A stretch of DNA of 64,000 nucleotides from Fischerella muscicola PCC 7414 (lineage in GTDB: Bacteria; Cyanobacteriota; Cyanobacteriia; Cyanobacteriales; Nostocaceae). Position 1 is the stretch's first letter, and each line of letters opens with the position of its first letter. The stretch is taken from NCBI RefSeq assembly GCF_000317205.1, contig NZ_AJLK01000011.1:1-64000 (forward strand), in the 5' to 3' direction. Made by a program: the position numbers and the translations under genes. Positions 39,922-49,673 of this stretch are shown piece by piece. Under the pieces are notes generated by a model. It did no database searches and had not been told where the DNA came from. It worked only from the letters and a program-made list of their open reading frames with translations.

Positions 39922-41799
39922 CTAACTTGCTAGTGCTTCCTGAATCGCCTTATTGTAAATTACACGACCTGGTGTTGTGTATATATACTGAGAAATGAGA
40001 TTTCCCTGAGCGTCTTCTCTGACTCGACGGTATTTATACAACTTAGTCACACTACCATCATCATTTTTAACCACTTCTCGTGGCTCATGATCTGCTTGGT
40101 CTGACTCAACTTCGCCGTCGTAGCGGACATAGATGTAGGCGTGCAGGTCTACCTGTTCCTGATCAAAAGCCATAATTACGTCGTCTAAAGAAGCAAAATA
40201 GCGTCCTGCACCCTTGGTGGCGTGGGGATTTTCTGCGGTTAAGTAATACGAACCTAACACCATGTCTTGGCTAGGTGTAATGATCGGCTTACCTGTAGCA
40301 GGAGACAAAATGTTGTTAGAAGCCAGCATCAATAACCGTGCTTCAGCTTGTGATTCCAGAGATAACGGTACATGTACCGCCATTTGGTCGCCGTCAAAGT
40401 CAGCGTTAAAAGCTGGACACACCAACGGGTGTAGCTGGATCGCTCTTCCTTCTACCAAAATTGGCTCAAAAGCCTGAATACCTAAGCGGTGCAGAGTGGG
40501 AGCGCGGTTGAGTAAAACTGGGTGTCCTTCAATCACTTCTTCCAAGACATCCCAAACACTGGGGTCAGACCGGGAGATCAGCTTTTTCGCAGCTTTAATG
40601 TTGTTTACCATGCCACTACGAATGAGGCGGTGGATCACAAACGGCTGGAATAGCTCAATTGCCATTTCCCGTGGCAAACCGCATTGGTGGATATTTAACT
40701 TTGGCCCCACCACAATTACGGAACGCCCAGAGTAGTCTACCCGTTTACCGAGCAAGTTTTGCCGGAAACGCCCTTGTTTCCCTTCAATAATGTCTGATAA
40801 AGATTTTAAGGGTCGGTTATTTGCTCCAACTACAGTCCGTCCGCGTCGACCATTATCAATTAATGCGTCTACCGCTTCTTGTAGCATCCGCTTCTCGTTG
40901 CGAACGATAATCTCCGGAGCTAAAATTTCCTGCAAACGTGCCAGACGGTTATTGCGGTTGATGACTCGCCGATACAAATCGTTCAAGTCGCTGGTTGCAA
41001 ACCGTCCACCATCAAGCTGCACCATTGGGCGCAAATCTGGTGGGATGACAGGAATTACTGCCATTACCATCCACTCTGGTTTGGAGCCAGTGGCGATAAA
41101 GTTGTCAATTACCCGCAGGCGTTTAATGAGCTTTGCTCGTTTTTGACCTTTGGCGGTGGTAATTTCTTCCCGCAGAGTTTCAGCTTCTTGTTCGAGGTTA
41201 ATATCAGCAAGTAGTCGCAGTAATGCCTCTGCACCAATGCCTACCTCTACACCTTGTAAAGTTGAATCTTCGCTGTAAATCTGATCTTCTATTTCTAGCC
41301 ACTGATCCTCACTGAGTAATTGTTTATAGCTGAGGGTTTCAGCATTACCAGGGCTAAGAACAACATAGGAATTGAAATAAACAATTTGCTCTACATCCCG
41401 CAGTGGCATATCCAACAGGATGGAGATATAACTAGGAATACCTTTGAGATACCAAACGTGGGCTACAGGTGCGGCGAGTTTAATGTAACCCATGCGGTGG
41501 CGGCGTACTCGTGATTCGGTAACTTCCACACCACAGCGTTCGCAAACAATCCCCCGATGGCGCACTCTCTTATATTTACCGCAATGGCATTCCCAATCTT
41601 TTGCCGGGCCAAAGATGCGCTCGCAGAACAAGCCATCCATCTCTGGTTTGAGAGTCCGATAATTAATGGTCTCCGGCTTAGTAACTTCACCAACGACCTG
41701 ACCATTTGGTAGTGTTCTTTCACCCCACTGACGAATACGTTCGGGCGATGCCAAGCCGATTTTAACGTAGTCAAACTGATTAGTTTGGGCGTTTCTCAT
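39922..41799 (-). CDS. rpoC1: RNA polymerase subunit gamma
   Basis: A 625-residue protein, the N-terminal half of bacterial beta'. It shows the zinc-binding segment [23 protein letters not shown] (about 71-93), the rudder/lid region [18 protein letters not shown], the bridge to rpoB contact [19 protein letters not shown], and the catalytic magnesium loop [18 protein letters not shown] near 465-480, with all three aspartates. The length is normal for the cyanobacterial gamma subunit. It lies between rpoB and rpoC2 on the same strand; all three must be expressed together. Confidence 0.97.
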   Translation of the reverse strand: MRNAQTNQFDYVKIGLASPERIRQWGERTLPNGQVVGEVTKPETINYRTLKPEMDGLFCERIFGPAKDWECHCGKYKRVRHRGIVCERCGVEVTESRVRRHRMGYIKLAAPVAHVWYLKGIPSYISILLDMPLRDVEQIVYFNSYVVLSPGNAETLSYKQLLSEDQWLEIEDQIYSEDSTLQGVEVGIGAEALLRLLADINLEQEAETLREEITTAKGQKRAKLIKRLRVIDNFIATGSKPEWMVMAVIPVIPPDLRPMVQLDGGRFATSDLNDLYRRVINRNNRLARLQEILAPEIIVRNEKRMLQEAVDALIDNGRRGRTVVGANNRPLKSLSDIIEGKQGRFRQNLLGKRVDYSGRSVIVVGPKLNIHQCGLPREMAIELFQPFVIHRLIRSGMVNNIKAAKKLISRSDPSVWDVLEEVIEGHPVLLNRAPTLHRLGIQAFEPILVEGRAIQLHPLVCPAFNADFDGDQMAVHVPLSLESQAEARLLMLASNNILSPATGKPIITPSQDMVLGSYYLTAENPHATKGAGRYFASLDDVIMAFDQEQVDLHAYIYVRYDGEVESDQADHEPREVVKNDDGSVTKLYKYRRVREDAQGNLISQYIYTTPGRVIYNKAIQEALAS

Positions 41800-41886
41800 C
41801 TGTTTAATGCTGCGTTTAAGTTATGACTTTACAAACAACACGGGCATAATTAGCCGTGCTAGTGGGAGGAGTATTTAGTTTTTAGT

Positions 41887-41953
41887 TGATGGTTGTTTGT
41901 TGTTGGTTGGTTGGAAAATCCAAACAACCACCAACTATCAACAAACAACCAGT
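41887..41953. repeat. Inverted short repeats in the rpoB-rpoC1 spacer
   Basis: GGTTGTTTGTTGTTGGTTGG (41891-41910) faces CCAACTATCAACAAACAACC (41932-41951), with CCAAACAACCACC between. The arms give a long G-U-containing stem. Confidence 0.8.
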
Positions 41954-41955
41954 AT

Positions 41956-44900
41956 TTATTCTTCCTCTTCCATCGACTCGCGACTTAAGGATTCGTAGGT
42001 TGGACGTGGAGGTGTACGACGGGCACTATTGTCTGCCATCAAATCAACTTCTACGTCTACGGTACTGCCATCTGTTTGGGTTTCCACCTTGTGGACGGCA
42101 ATATCCAATCCCAGAGATTGCAATTCTCGCATTAAGACTTTGAAAGATTCTGGTGTTCCTGGTCGAGGAATGGCCTTGCCTTTGACGATCGCATTTAGTG
42201 CTTCATTGCGCCCTTGCATATCGTCAGATTTGACTGTCAGCAATTCCTGCAATGTGTAAGCTGCACCAAAGGCTTCCAATGCCCACACTTCCATTTCTCC
42301 AAACCGCTGACCACCTTGCTGGGCTTTACCACCCAAAGGCTGCTGGGTAACTAAGGAGTATGGGCCAGTAGAACGGGCGTGGATTTTATCGTCTACTAGG
42401 TGTACAAGTTTCAGCATGTAAGCCACACCTACTGTCACTGGTCGGTCAAAGGGTTCACCAGTGCGGCCGTCATAGACCAAGATTTTGCCTGGGTCATCTG
42501 GGTTAAATACCCAGTTTTTGCCAGTTTCATCTCGTGCTTCTTGCAATTTGCCATGCACAATTGACCGGGATGCTTCTTCACCGTACATTTCGTCAAAGGG
42601 CGTAATCTTAAACCGCACTCCCATGATGTGACCAGCCCAGCCCAACAGACACTCAAATACCTGTCCAACGTTCATCCGGCTAGGCACACCCAAGGGGTTA
42701 AGGACGATATCTACTGGTGAACCATCAGGCAAATAGGGCATGTCTTCCATTGGCAATATCTTGGAAATAATTCCTTTGTTGCCGTGACGTCCTGCCATTT
42801 TGTCGCCGACTTGGATTTTCCGCTTCTGGGCTACATACACCCGTACTACCATGTTGGCTCCCGGTGGTAGTTCATCGCCTTGTTCGCGGGTGAAGATCCG
42901 CACGTCTACAACGCGTCCTTTTTCACCGTTGGGTACGCGTAAGGAATTGTCTCGTACATCCCGCGCTTTTTCCCCAAAGATTGCCCGCAGTAGTTTTTCT
43001 TCTGGTGGTTGGTCAGATTCACCTTTGGGAGTGACTTTACCGACGAGAATATCTCCAGCTTCTACCCACGCACCAATCCGGATAATTCCCTGTTCATCTA
43101 AATTCCGTAGGGCATCTTCACCGACGTTGGGAATTTCTCTGGTGATTTCTTCGGGCCCCAGTTTTGTCTGTCTAGCCTCAATTTCATATTTTTCAATGTG
43201 AATTGAGGTATAAACATCATCCTGTACTAATCTTTCGGAAATCAAAATTGCGTCTTCGTAGTTATAGCCTTCCCAAGGCATATAGGCGACGATGATATTT
43301 TGTCCCAGTGCCAATTCTCCACCTTCGGTAGAGGAACCGTCTGCTAGCACCTGACCAGCAACAACCCGTTCACCGATGCGGACGAGGGGTTTTTGGTTGA
43401 GACAAGTGTCTTGGTTGGAGCGCTGGTACTTGGACAGGATGTACTCGATTTCAGCAGGGGGTTTGGCGTTTTCCTCACCTGGGCGTACCCGTGGACGTAC
43501 CCGGATCTTGGTTGCATCTACGTAGGTGACATCACCATCGGTGCGTGAGACAATTACCATCCCGGAGTCTCTAGCTCCCTGTGCTTCTAAGCCCGTCCCT
43601 ACCAATGGACGCTCTGGTTTGAGCAGAGGTACGGCCTGCCGTTGCATGTTCGATCCCATGAGGGCGCGGTTAGCGTCGTCATGCTCCAAGAAGGGAATCA
43701 TGCTCGTAGCTACCGACACAATTTGTACGGGGGAGACTGCGATATAGTCTACTTGTTCTGGGGTTGTGGTGGAGAATTCCTGACGATAACGTACAGGTAC
43801 TTCCGGCCCAATGAGGTGACCATTTTCATCAATTGGTGCATCTCCAGCCGCTACCCGGAAGTCGTCTTCTTCGTCAGCAGTCATGTAAACTGGTGGCAAG
43901 TCATATCTGACGCGCCCATTTTCCACTGGCCGGAAGGGCGTTTCTAAGAAGCCGTATTGGTTCACCCGGGCATGGGTTGCCAAGGAACCAATCAAACCAG
44001 CGTTGGGGCCTTCTGGTGTTTCAATGGGACAAATACGTCCGTAGTGAGATGGGTGAATATCACGGACGGCAAAGCCAGCACGTTCGCGGGTCAAACCACC
44101 AGGCCCAAGGGCAGAAAGACGACGTTTGTGTGTCAATTCTGCTAAGGGGTTGGTTTGATCCATGAACTGCGACAATTGGCTGGAGCCAAAGAATTCTTTA
44201 ATTGCTGCTACCAAAGGCTTGGGGTTAACTAAGGAAGCTGGGGTGAGAACTTCAGCATCGGATACAGTCATCCGTTCCCGAATAATCCGCTCCAAACGGT
44301 TTAAGCCAACCCTGACTTGGTTTTGCAGTAATTCACCAACGCTTCTGACTCGGCGATTTCCGAGGTGATCGATGTCGTCTATACTACCAATGTCGTATTC
44401 CAGGTTAATGAGGTAATCGACCGCTGCCAAGATATCTTGGGGGGTGAGTACCCGCATGGTTTCTGGTACTTGCAGACGCAGTTTTTTGTTGAGTTTGTAG
44501 CGTCCTACACGCCCTAAGTCGTAGCGCTTGGGATCAAAAAAGCGAGAGTCGAGGAGTTGCTGTCCACCTAAGACGGTAGGTGGCTCACCCGGACGCAGTT
44601 TGCGATATAGTTCCATCAGGGCTTCTTCTTCTGAGAATTGCCCTTCTTTTTCGATGGTTTTCTGAAAATATTCGGGGTGACGCAGAGCATCAAAGATTTC
44701 GTTATCTGACAGTCCCAAGGCTTTCAATAGTACTTGGGCCGACAATTTGCGGGTTTTGTCAATGCGTACCCACACTAAGTCGTTACGGTCTGTTTCAAAT
44801 TTCAGCCAAGCACCCCGGTTAGGAATTAAACTAGCTGAATAAGTACGTCGTCCGTTTTTATCAATTTCTGATTTGTAGTAAACTCCTGGCGATCGCACGA

Positions 44901-45279
44901 TCTGGTTGACAATCACTCGCTCAGCACCGTTAATAATAAACGTGCCGCGCTCTGTCATCAGAGGCAAATCTCCAATAAATACTTCTTGCTCTTTAATTTC
45001 CCCCGTTTCTTTATTAATCAAACGTGTGGGTACGTACATTTGCACAGCGTAAGTGCTATCCCGCCGCTTGGCTTCGTCAACGTCGTACTTTGGTTCCTTC
45101 AGTTTGTAATTCTGACCTAAAAAGTGCAGCTCAAGTTTGCCGGTGTAGTCAGTAATGGGACTAAAGGAGTTAAGTTCTTCAATCAGCCCTTCCTCTAAAA
45201 ACCAGCGAAAACTAGAACGCTGGATTTCAATCAAGTCGGGCAACAAAAAGGCGGGTTCCATTATTGTGTCGTTAGTCAT
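41956..45279 (-). CDS. rpoB: RNA polymerase subunit beta
   Basis: The start is placed at ATG 45279 ([32 protein letters not shown]), giving 1107 residues, because the longer frame to 45372 encodes an unrelated 31-residue extension. Blocks in order: [62 protein letters not shown], the rifampicin region [61 protein letters not shown], and [54 protein letters not shown] and [37 protein letters not shown] follow. The Asp and His of the rifampicin pocket (MDQTN, HKRRLSA) are wild-type. First gene of the rpo operon after tatD. Confidence 0.97.
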   Translation of the reverse strand: MTNDTIMEPAFLLPDLIEIQRSSFRWFLEEGLIEELNSFSPITDYTGKLELHFLGQNYKLKEPKYDVDEAKRRDSTYAVQMYVPTRLINKETGEIKEQEVFIGDLPLMTERGTFIINGAERVIVNQIVRSPGVYYKSEIDKNGRRTYSASLIPNRGAWLKFETDRNDLVWVRIDKTRKLSAQVLLKALGLSDNEIFDALRHPEYFQKTIEKEGQFSEEEALMELYRKLRPGEPPTVLGGQQLLDSRFFDPKRYDLGRVGRYKLNKKLRLQVPETMRVLTPQDILAAVDYLINLEYDIGSIDDIDHLGNRRVRSVGELLQNQVRVGLNRLERIIRERMTVSDAEVLTPASLVNPKPLVAAIKEFFGSSQLSQFMDQTNPLAELTHKRRLSALGPGGLTRERAGFAVRDIHPSHYGRICPIETPEGPNAGLIGSLATHARVNQYGFLETPFRPVENGRVRYDLPPVYMTADEEDDFRVAAGDAPIDENGHLIGPEVPVRYRQEFSTTTPEQVDYIAVSPVQIVSVATSMIPFLEHDDANRALMGSNMQRQAVPLLKPERPLVGTGLEAQGARDSGMVIVSRTDGDVTYVDATKIRVRPRVRPGEENAKPPAEIEYILSKYQRSNQDTCLNQKPLVRIGERVVAGQVLADGSSTEGGELALGQNIIVAYMPWEGYNYEDAILISERLVQDDVYTSIHIEKYEIEARQTKLGPEEITREIPNVGEDALRNLDEQGIIRIGAWVEAGDILVGKVTPKGESDQPPEEKLLRAIFGEKARDVRDNSLRVPNGEKGRVVDVRIFTREQGDELPPGANMVVRVYVAQKRKIQVGDKMAGRHGNKGIISKILPMEDMPYLPDGSPVDIVLNPLGVPSRMNVGQVFECLLGWAGHIMGVRFKITPFDEMYGEEASRSIVHGKLQEARDETGKNWVFNPDDPGKILVYDGRTGEPFDRPVTVGVAYMLKLVHLVDDKIHARSTGPYSLVTQQPLGGKAQQGGQRFGEMEVWALEAFGAAYTLQELLTVKSDDMQGRNEALNAIVKGKAIPRPGTPESFKVLMRELQSLGLDIAVHKVETQTDGSTVDVEVDLMADNSARRTPPRPTYESLSRESMEEEE

Positions 45280-45943
45280 GCCTCTACCTTTGTCAACCTG
45301 GTTAAACTTGTCGGTGTGTGGGAACTTCTCCTTACACCACCTGCAAAGTGCAGGTGCAGGCAAACGGAGCAATTAAACCTGGAAAGAGCAATTTTGGCAA
45401 GAGGGAATTTGCCCCTTTTGCTGGATTTCTAAAAACAGAAGATGGTTCAGCTTTGCCCGAATGTATTTTGCTCTCTTCACTTCCCCTCCGAAAACCGCGC
45501 TATTGGTCATACGCAGTTCTTTTGACTGTTGCCTTTGTAAACTGTGGTGTTTTTCAACCCAGAGCGATGGTATCCTAGTACTGAGCAAATAATTTTCTCA
45601 GCCTAGCGCTTGTCTGTTGTAGCTTGAGGTTGTCGGATTATTCTCACAAAAAATTTCGTTTATAAATTTCTATAACTTTAATGCTTGAGCCAAAGTCTAG
45701 CTTTACCTAAACTGGAAAGTAGGTAGTCATAGGTTTTTAGCTTCATCTATGGAGCTTGGGAGGATGGTCAAGTGAACAGTAGTACAACAAAAGCCGAAAA
45801 CTTTATAATTTGCCTCCTTAAACATTATGGCGCAAGTAAAGATTTTTTGGAGGGTACAATAATATCATAATTTTTGTCCCCTCAAATTTTCTTTTCCAGA
45901 AGATAGTTCCAGAAAATACACATAATACGTGTTTATATATTCC
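45280..45943. other. Region upstream of rpoB, no gene
   Basis: About 660 bases between the tatD stop and the rpoB start. It carries the rpoB leader and probably its promoter. The short ORFs here lack protein-like composition. No array is visible, and rpoB could also be reached by readthrough from tatD. Confidence 0.55.
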
Positions 45944-46729
45944 TTATAGTGTCAAACCGAATAATTCACAGGCATTTTGGGTAGTAATAGCTGCGATCGC
46001 TTCAGTTGTTTCTCCTCGGAGGCGGGCTATTTGTTCAGCCACGTAGCGAACATAGGCGGGTTCATTACGCTTTTCACCCCGCTTTGGAACTGGTGCGAGA
46101 AAAGGACAATCTGTTTCAATTAACAGGCGATCGCTTCTCACCATCGCAGCGGATGCTTGAATCTGTTTAGCATTTTTAAAGGTAACAGTCCCGCTAAAGC
46201 TGATGTAAAAGCCTAAGTCTATAAACCATTGAGTTTCCTCTGGCGTTCCACCCCAGCAGTGCATTACACCTCGTACACTCTCGCCTTTGAGATTTTTCCA
46301 TTTTTGCAGTACGTCCCTGACTTCTGCCGTAGCGTTACGGCAGTGGATAATTACTGGTAAATTCAGTTCAGTGGCTACGCTCAATTGTGCTTCAAACACC
46401 ATGCATTGCTGTTCGTAGTTATCGGCTTTATAAAAATCCAGCCCCGTTTCCCCAATTGCTACTACTTTCGGACCAGATTGAGCTAAAGATTTAATTTCAT
46501 CTAGTGTTTGCTGATTCCATTTGTCTGCATCTAAAGGATGCAACCCCACAGCAATGCTAATTTCGGGAAACTGATGAGCTAGAGCCGCAATGCTAGAAAA
46601 TTCTGCTGGCTCTACACAGGAGTGTACTAGACGCACTACACCTGCTTGTTGCCATCGCGATCGTACTGTTTCTAAATCTGACTGGAAAACGTCAAAGTTG
46701 ATATGAACGTGGGTATCGATTAGCTGCAT
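45944..46729 (-). CDS. tatD: TatD family metal-dependent hydrolase
   Basis: The 261-residue length is normal for TatD. It shows the metal-ligand blocks [52 protein letters not shown] and [15 protein letters not shown], then [14 protein letters not shown]. TatD proteins are Mg-dependent 3'-5' DNases with roles in DNA quality control. Located between rpsT and rpoB, the conserved order in cyanobacteria. The preceding spacer holds the repeat array at 46742-46818. Confidence 0.92.
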   Translation of the reverse strand: MQLIDTHVHINFDVFQSDLETVRSRWQQAGVVRLVHSCVEPAEFSSIAALAHQFPEISIAVGLHPLDADKWNQQTLDEIKSLAQSGPKVVAIGETGLDFYKADNYEQQCMVFEAQLSVATELNLPVIIHCRNATAEVRDVLQKWKNLKGESVRGVMHCWGGTPEETQWFIDLGFYISFSGTVTFKNAKQIQASAAMVRSDRLLIETDCPFLAPVPKRGEKRNEPAYVRYVAEQIARLRGETTEAIAAITTQNACELFGLTL

Positions 46730-46741
46730 TGTTTATTTATT

Positions 46742-46818
46742 AGTCAAGAGTCCATAGTCAAGAGTCCATAGTCAAAAGTTGAGTGACAATTGACTATTGA
46801 CAATTGACAATTGACTAT
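46742..46818. repeat. Tandem repeats between rpsT and tatD
   Basis: AGTCAAGAGTCCAT occurs twice in tandem (46743-46770), followed by TGACAATTGACTATTGACAA units. The pattern recurs in the spacer upstream of the SWIM gene. Confidence 0.8.
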
Positions 46819-46820
46819 TA

Positions 46821-47123
46821 TTATGCAGTTGCCGCTGGTTGTGTGTGAGCTTTTAACCTTTGAGCTAGTCTAGATTTTTTTCTCGCCCCGTTGTTGGGAT
46901 GGAGGACGCCTCGCTTCACAGCTTTATCAATTTTGCTATAAGCTTCCGACATCCGAGCTTGGACTTCTTGCTGTGATTCAGGGGTTGGGTTTGCTGCATA
47001 GGTTTCTACCGCAGCAAAGTATTTTTTCATCAGCGTCTTCACAGCTGATTTATAAGCTTTATTGCGTAAACGATTGCGCTCTGCGATTTTGGCGCGCTTG
47101 AGAGCAGACTTTGTATTCGCCAC
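46821..47123 (-). CDS. rpsT: 30S ribosomal protein S20
   Basis: The start is GTG 47123, giving the standard N terminus [21 protein letters not shown] (100 residues). The longer ATG start at 47156 would add a hydrophobic decapeptide that is foreign to S20. S20 binds 16S rRNA in the small subunit. The rest ([29 protein letters not shown] and [19 protein letters not shown]) is typical. First gene of the rpsT-tatD-rpoBC1C2 group. Confidence 0.96.
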   Translation of the reverse strand: MANTKSALKRAKIAERNRLRNKAYKSAVKTLMKKYFAAVETYAANPTPESQQEVQARMSEAYSKIDKAVKRGVLHPNNGARKKSRLAQRLKAHTQPAATA

Positions 47124-47244
47124 AGTCAGTTCCAGAAAGATTATAAATATGTACACACACTACTAGACTTACTAATATAGCATCCAAAACGCCAATGTTA
47201 TGATTTCTGAGAAAAAAGTCAGGTTTTGGTATTGGAGTCTACAT

Positions 47245-47765
47245 TGTTTAGTGGTTGATGGTTGTTGGTTTTTGGTGAGACCAGCCCCCCAAAAAGGCGG
47301 TCTCCGTCACGTAGACACGAAGTGGTGAGACAGCGCGCAGAAGGGGGGTTCTCCCCCAATCCCCACTCCCTGTCGGTCGTGGGGCCCCCGAGTCCCCCAT
47401 GAGCGACTGCGAACCCGGAGGGCTTAAGGTAAGGGTAGGGGGACTGGCGAACCCGTAGACACGAAGTGGCTTAAGGTAAGGGTAGGGTTGTTGGTGGTTG
47501 ATTGTTGGTTGTTGGTTGTTGGTTGTTGGTGGTGAGTCAGCGCGCCCCAAGGGGGGTCCCTCCCCCAACCCCAAAGGGGGCCCCTAGCCCCCAATCCCCA
47601 ACGCCAGGTGCTTTATGCCGGGAAACCCGTCCACCGCACTGGCTCCTCCCTGTCGGTCGTGGGGGCCGGTGAGTTCCCCATCCCCCCTTGTCTGGCTTGT
47701 CCCCCTTCTCTCCCTACACTCCCCACACTTCCTTGTCCCCGATCCCCTACTCCAGATTTTTGGCG
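47245..47765. repeat. Dense nested GC-rich repeat cluster
   Basis: It contains GTAGACACGAAGTGG twice (47311 and 47457), TTAAGGTAAGGGTAGGG twice (47424 and 47472), CCCTGTCGGTCGTGGGG twice (47387 and 47648), and TTGTTGGTTGTTGG arrays (47490-47530). CCCTTGTCCC and CCCCACACTCC units follow. Long ORFs in it are products of repeat composition and are not called. Confidence 0.85.
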
Positions 47766-47954
47766 CTTCTCAACCTAAACCCGTCTTCATAATTTTTAAT
47801 CATCAAGAGCGATCGTTCTCTGCTAACAGTAGTCACACAATCCCATACTCTGAATTAAGTTTAAGAATTCTTTAGTAATTTTTTGTGGAACATACTGTTC
47901 CTGACGCCTAACTCTTCTAACATTTATCAGTAGATCAAAATTATCTATAAAAAC

Positions 47955-48287
47955 ATGGCTTTAAAAATTATCGAAAATTTCGATGGCACTTTCACTCTTG
48001 AACCACAAGCGAAAGAGAATCTATTTAAATTATTGAGAAGTGAAGCATTTTTAAATCAAATTTGCCAAAACTTGCAGTGTGAACAAGTAGAATTTACAGA
48101 ATTGCTTTTTCAGCCAGTCCCTTACAGTATAGCCACTCCTAAAGGAATGCCAGCTGAATTTGAAAAATATCATGAATCGGAGGAGTACGTCATTATCAAC
48201 GTTCCGCCTAACTTCATGTTCACAGCCAAGATTTTTCAACCTAGTCGCCTTTGTGCTGTTTATAAGAAATTAGGGATTGGGAGGTAG
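47955..48287 (+). CDS. Hypothetical protein, small, possibly a conserved Nostocales protein
   Basis: A 110-residue protein with no recognised domain: MALKIIENFDGTFTLEPQAK, then a helix (ENLFKLLRSEAFLNQICQNLQ), then an aromatic-rich part with YHESEEYVIINVPPNFMFTAKIF. Composition and codon use look genuine. The last six or so codons run into the GGATTGGG repeat downstream (KKLGIGR), so the C terminus may be repeat-derived. No functional inference. Confidence 0.5.
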   Translation: MALKIIENFDGTFTLEPQAKENLFKLLRSEAFLNQICQNLQCEQVEFTELLFQPVPYSIATPKGMPAEFEKYHESEEYVIINVPPNFMFTAKIFQPSRLCAVYKKLGIGR

Positions 48288-48292
48288 GGATT

Positions 48293-48431
48293 GGGGATTA
48301 GGGGAAAGGGGAAAGGGGGAAGGGAAAAATACCAACCACTAACCACTAACTACTAACGTACAGACGCGATGTTCTTCGCGTCTGTACCCACCAACCACTA
48401 ACCACCAACCACTAACCACTAACTAAAATTT
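48293..48431. repeat. Repeat-filled spacer with a GTACAGACGCGA hairpin
   Basis: GGGGAAAGG units and CTAACCACTAAC heptamer-like arrays flank a perfect hairpin (48358-48387): GTACAGACGCGA and TCGCGTCTGTAC with a 6-base loop. It is the same class as the palindromes at 10193, 32211 and 54564. Confidence 0.8.
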
Positions 48432-48977
48432 ATGACTACAGATACAAATATTCCTGCTTTAGCAAATTTAGAATATATCCCTTACATTGATGAAAACGGG
48501 CAATTACCTGAATATTTACAAGGTAAAATCGGAGTATACGCGATTTTTGACCAACAACAAACGCTGCAATTTGTCGGGTATTCTCGTGATGTTTATCTTA
48601 GCCTCAAGCAGCACATTGTGCGCCAACCACAACAATGTTATTGGGTAAAAGTCCAAACGATTGAACGTCCCAGTCGTGCGGTATTAGAGAATATTGAAAA
48701 GGCTTGGATAGAAGAAAATGGTTGTGTGCCTGTGGGTAACGGCAATGAAAAGGGAAAATGGACACAGCCAATAGATGCTAAAGCAGTAATGACCGCTGAA
48801 GAACAAGCAAATTACGAAAACCCTATCAATGATGAAATAGCTAAAATCAAAATTCTTAAAAATGTAGCGCGGCGAGTCGAGGCGGAAATTTTAAAGGTAT
48901 TAGAGGTACGTGGCTTGCAAATGCAAATTCGATTTAATCCCAAGTTGAAGGAAGAAGGATTGCTGGATTTGAAATAA
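48432..48977 (+). CDS. GIY-YIG nuclease family protein
   Basis: A 181-residue protein. The GIY-YIG core appears as GKIGVYAIFDQQQTLQFVGYSRDVYLSL (about 31-58), where GVY and VGY stand for the GIY and YIG triplets. Arg in RDVYLSL and Glu in SRAVLENIEKAWIEEN (about 100-115) fit the family's catalytic Arg and Glu positions. Known members cut DNA in repair, restriction or mobile elements. A helical C-terminal region (DEIAKIKILKNVARRVEAEIL) may add protein contacts. No partner gene is adjacent; it converges with the Uma2 gene. Confidence 0.82.
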   Translation: MTTDTNIPALANLEYIPYIDENGQLPEYLQGKIGVYAIFDQQQTLQFVGYSRDVYLSLKQHIVRQPQQCYWVKVQTIERPSRAVLENIEKAWIEENGCVPVGNGNEKGKWTQPIDAKAVMTAEEQANYENPINDEIAKIKILKNVARRVEAEILKVLEVRGLQMQIRFNPKLKEEGLLDLK

Positions 48978-48988
48978 ATCTACTTCTA

Positions 48989-49582
48989 TCAAAGATTAAA
49001 AAGAGGAGCTAGGTCAAGAATAAATCCGGGTAGTACAGTTTCTCCTGATAAAGTAGGCGGAGTTTGCTCAGAAAAGTAAAGGGTTTCTACATCCTGATTT
49101 GGGCGGTAAATTTCCACTAGGGGAGTTTGGGGATCAATTAGCCAACCTAAGCGAAGTCGATTGTTTAGGTAATCGTGCATTTTGCTTTGCAATTTTGGCA
49201 AGTTATCTGTTTGGGAACGTAGTTCGATCGCAAAGTCTGGACAAAGAGGGGGAAAGCCTCGTCTGTCTTCAATAGACAAAGCTTCCCATCTTTCCCGACT
49301 TACCCAAGAAACATCAGGAGAACGCTTTGCACCATTAGGCAATTTAAAGATGGTGGAGGAGTCAAAAACATAACCTAGCTTTGTCTGGCGGTTCCACAAA
49401 CTTACTTGTAAGTTCAGTTCGGAATTTCTAATCCCACTTTCTCCACCAGTTGGTGGCATAATGATTAACTCTCCTTCAGCTGTTAGCTCCATGCGCCATT
49501 CTTCATTCGCCATGCACAGATGATAAAATTGCTCATCTGTGAGAGCCACACTAGGAGGAACATTTAGGGTGATAGTTTCCAT
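48989..49582 (-). CDS. Uma2 family endonuclease (DUF820)
   Basis: A 197-residue PD-(D/E)XK-like nuclease family protein widespread in cyanobacteria. Active-site elements are RSPDVSWVSRERW (Asp of the PD motif), CPDFAIELRSQTD (ExK-like, with E replaced in the typical E-x-K spacing), and LQSKMHDYLNNRLRLGWLIDPQ. The N terminus (SVALTDEQFYHLCMANEEWRMEL) matches the family. Role unknown; these occur in high copy in cyanobacterial genomes and are often lost or duplicated. Confidence 0.88.
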   Translation of the reverse strand: METITLNVPPSVALTDEQFYHLCMANEEWRMELTAEGELIIMPPTGGESGIRNSELNLQVSLWNRQTKLGYVFDSSTIFKLPNGAKRSPDVSWVSRERWEALSIEDRRGFPPLCPDFAIELRSQTDNLPKLQSKMHDYLNNRLRLGWLIDPQTPLVEIYRPNQDVETLYFSEQTPPTLSGETVLPGFILDLAPLFNL

Positions 49583-49673
49583 CGCATGATGATTGGGAAA
49601 TAAATTGATAGCTCATTCGGGGTGATTTTATTTTAGTTCCCCTGCCCATACTTATGATGTGAAACTTCATAGT

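Noticed and set aside
47248-47875. ORFs of 108 and 86 codons in the repeat cluster next to rpsT
   Set aside because: Proline/serine/glycine-rich translations come directly from CCCC/GGGG repeats on either strand.
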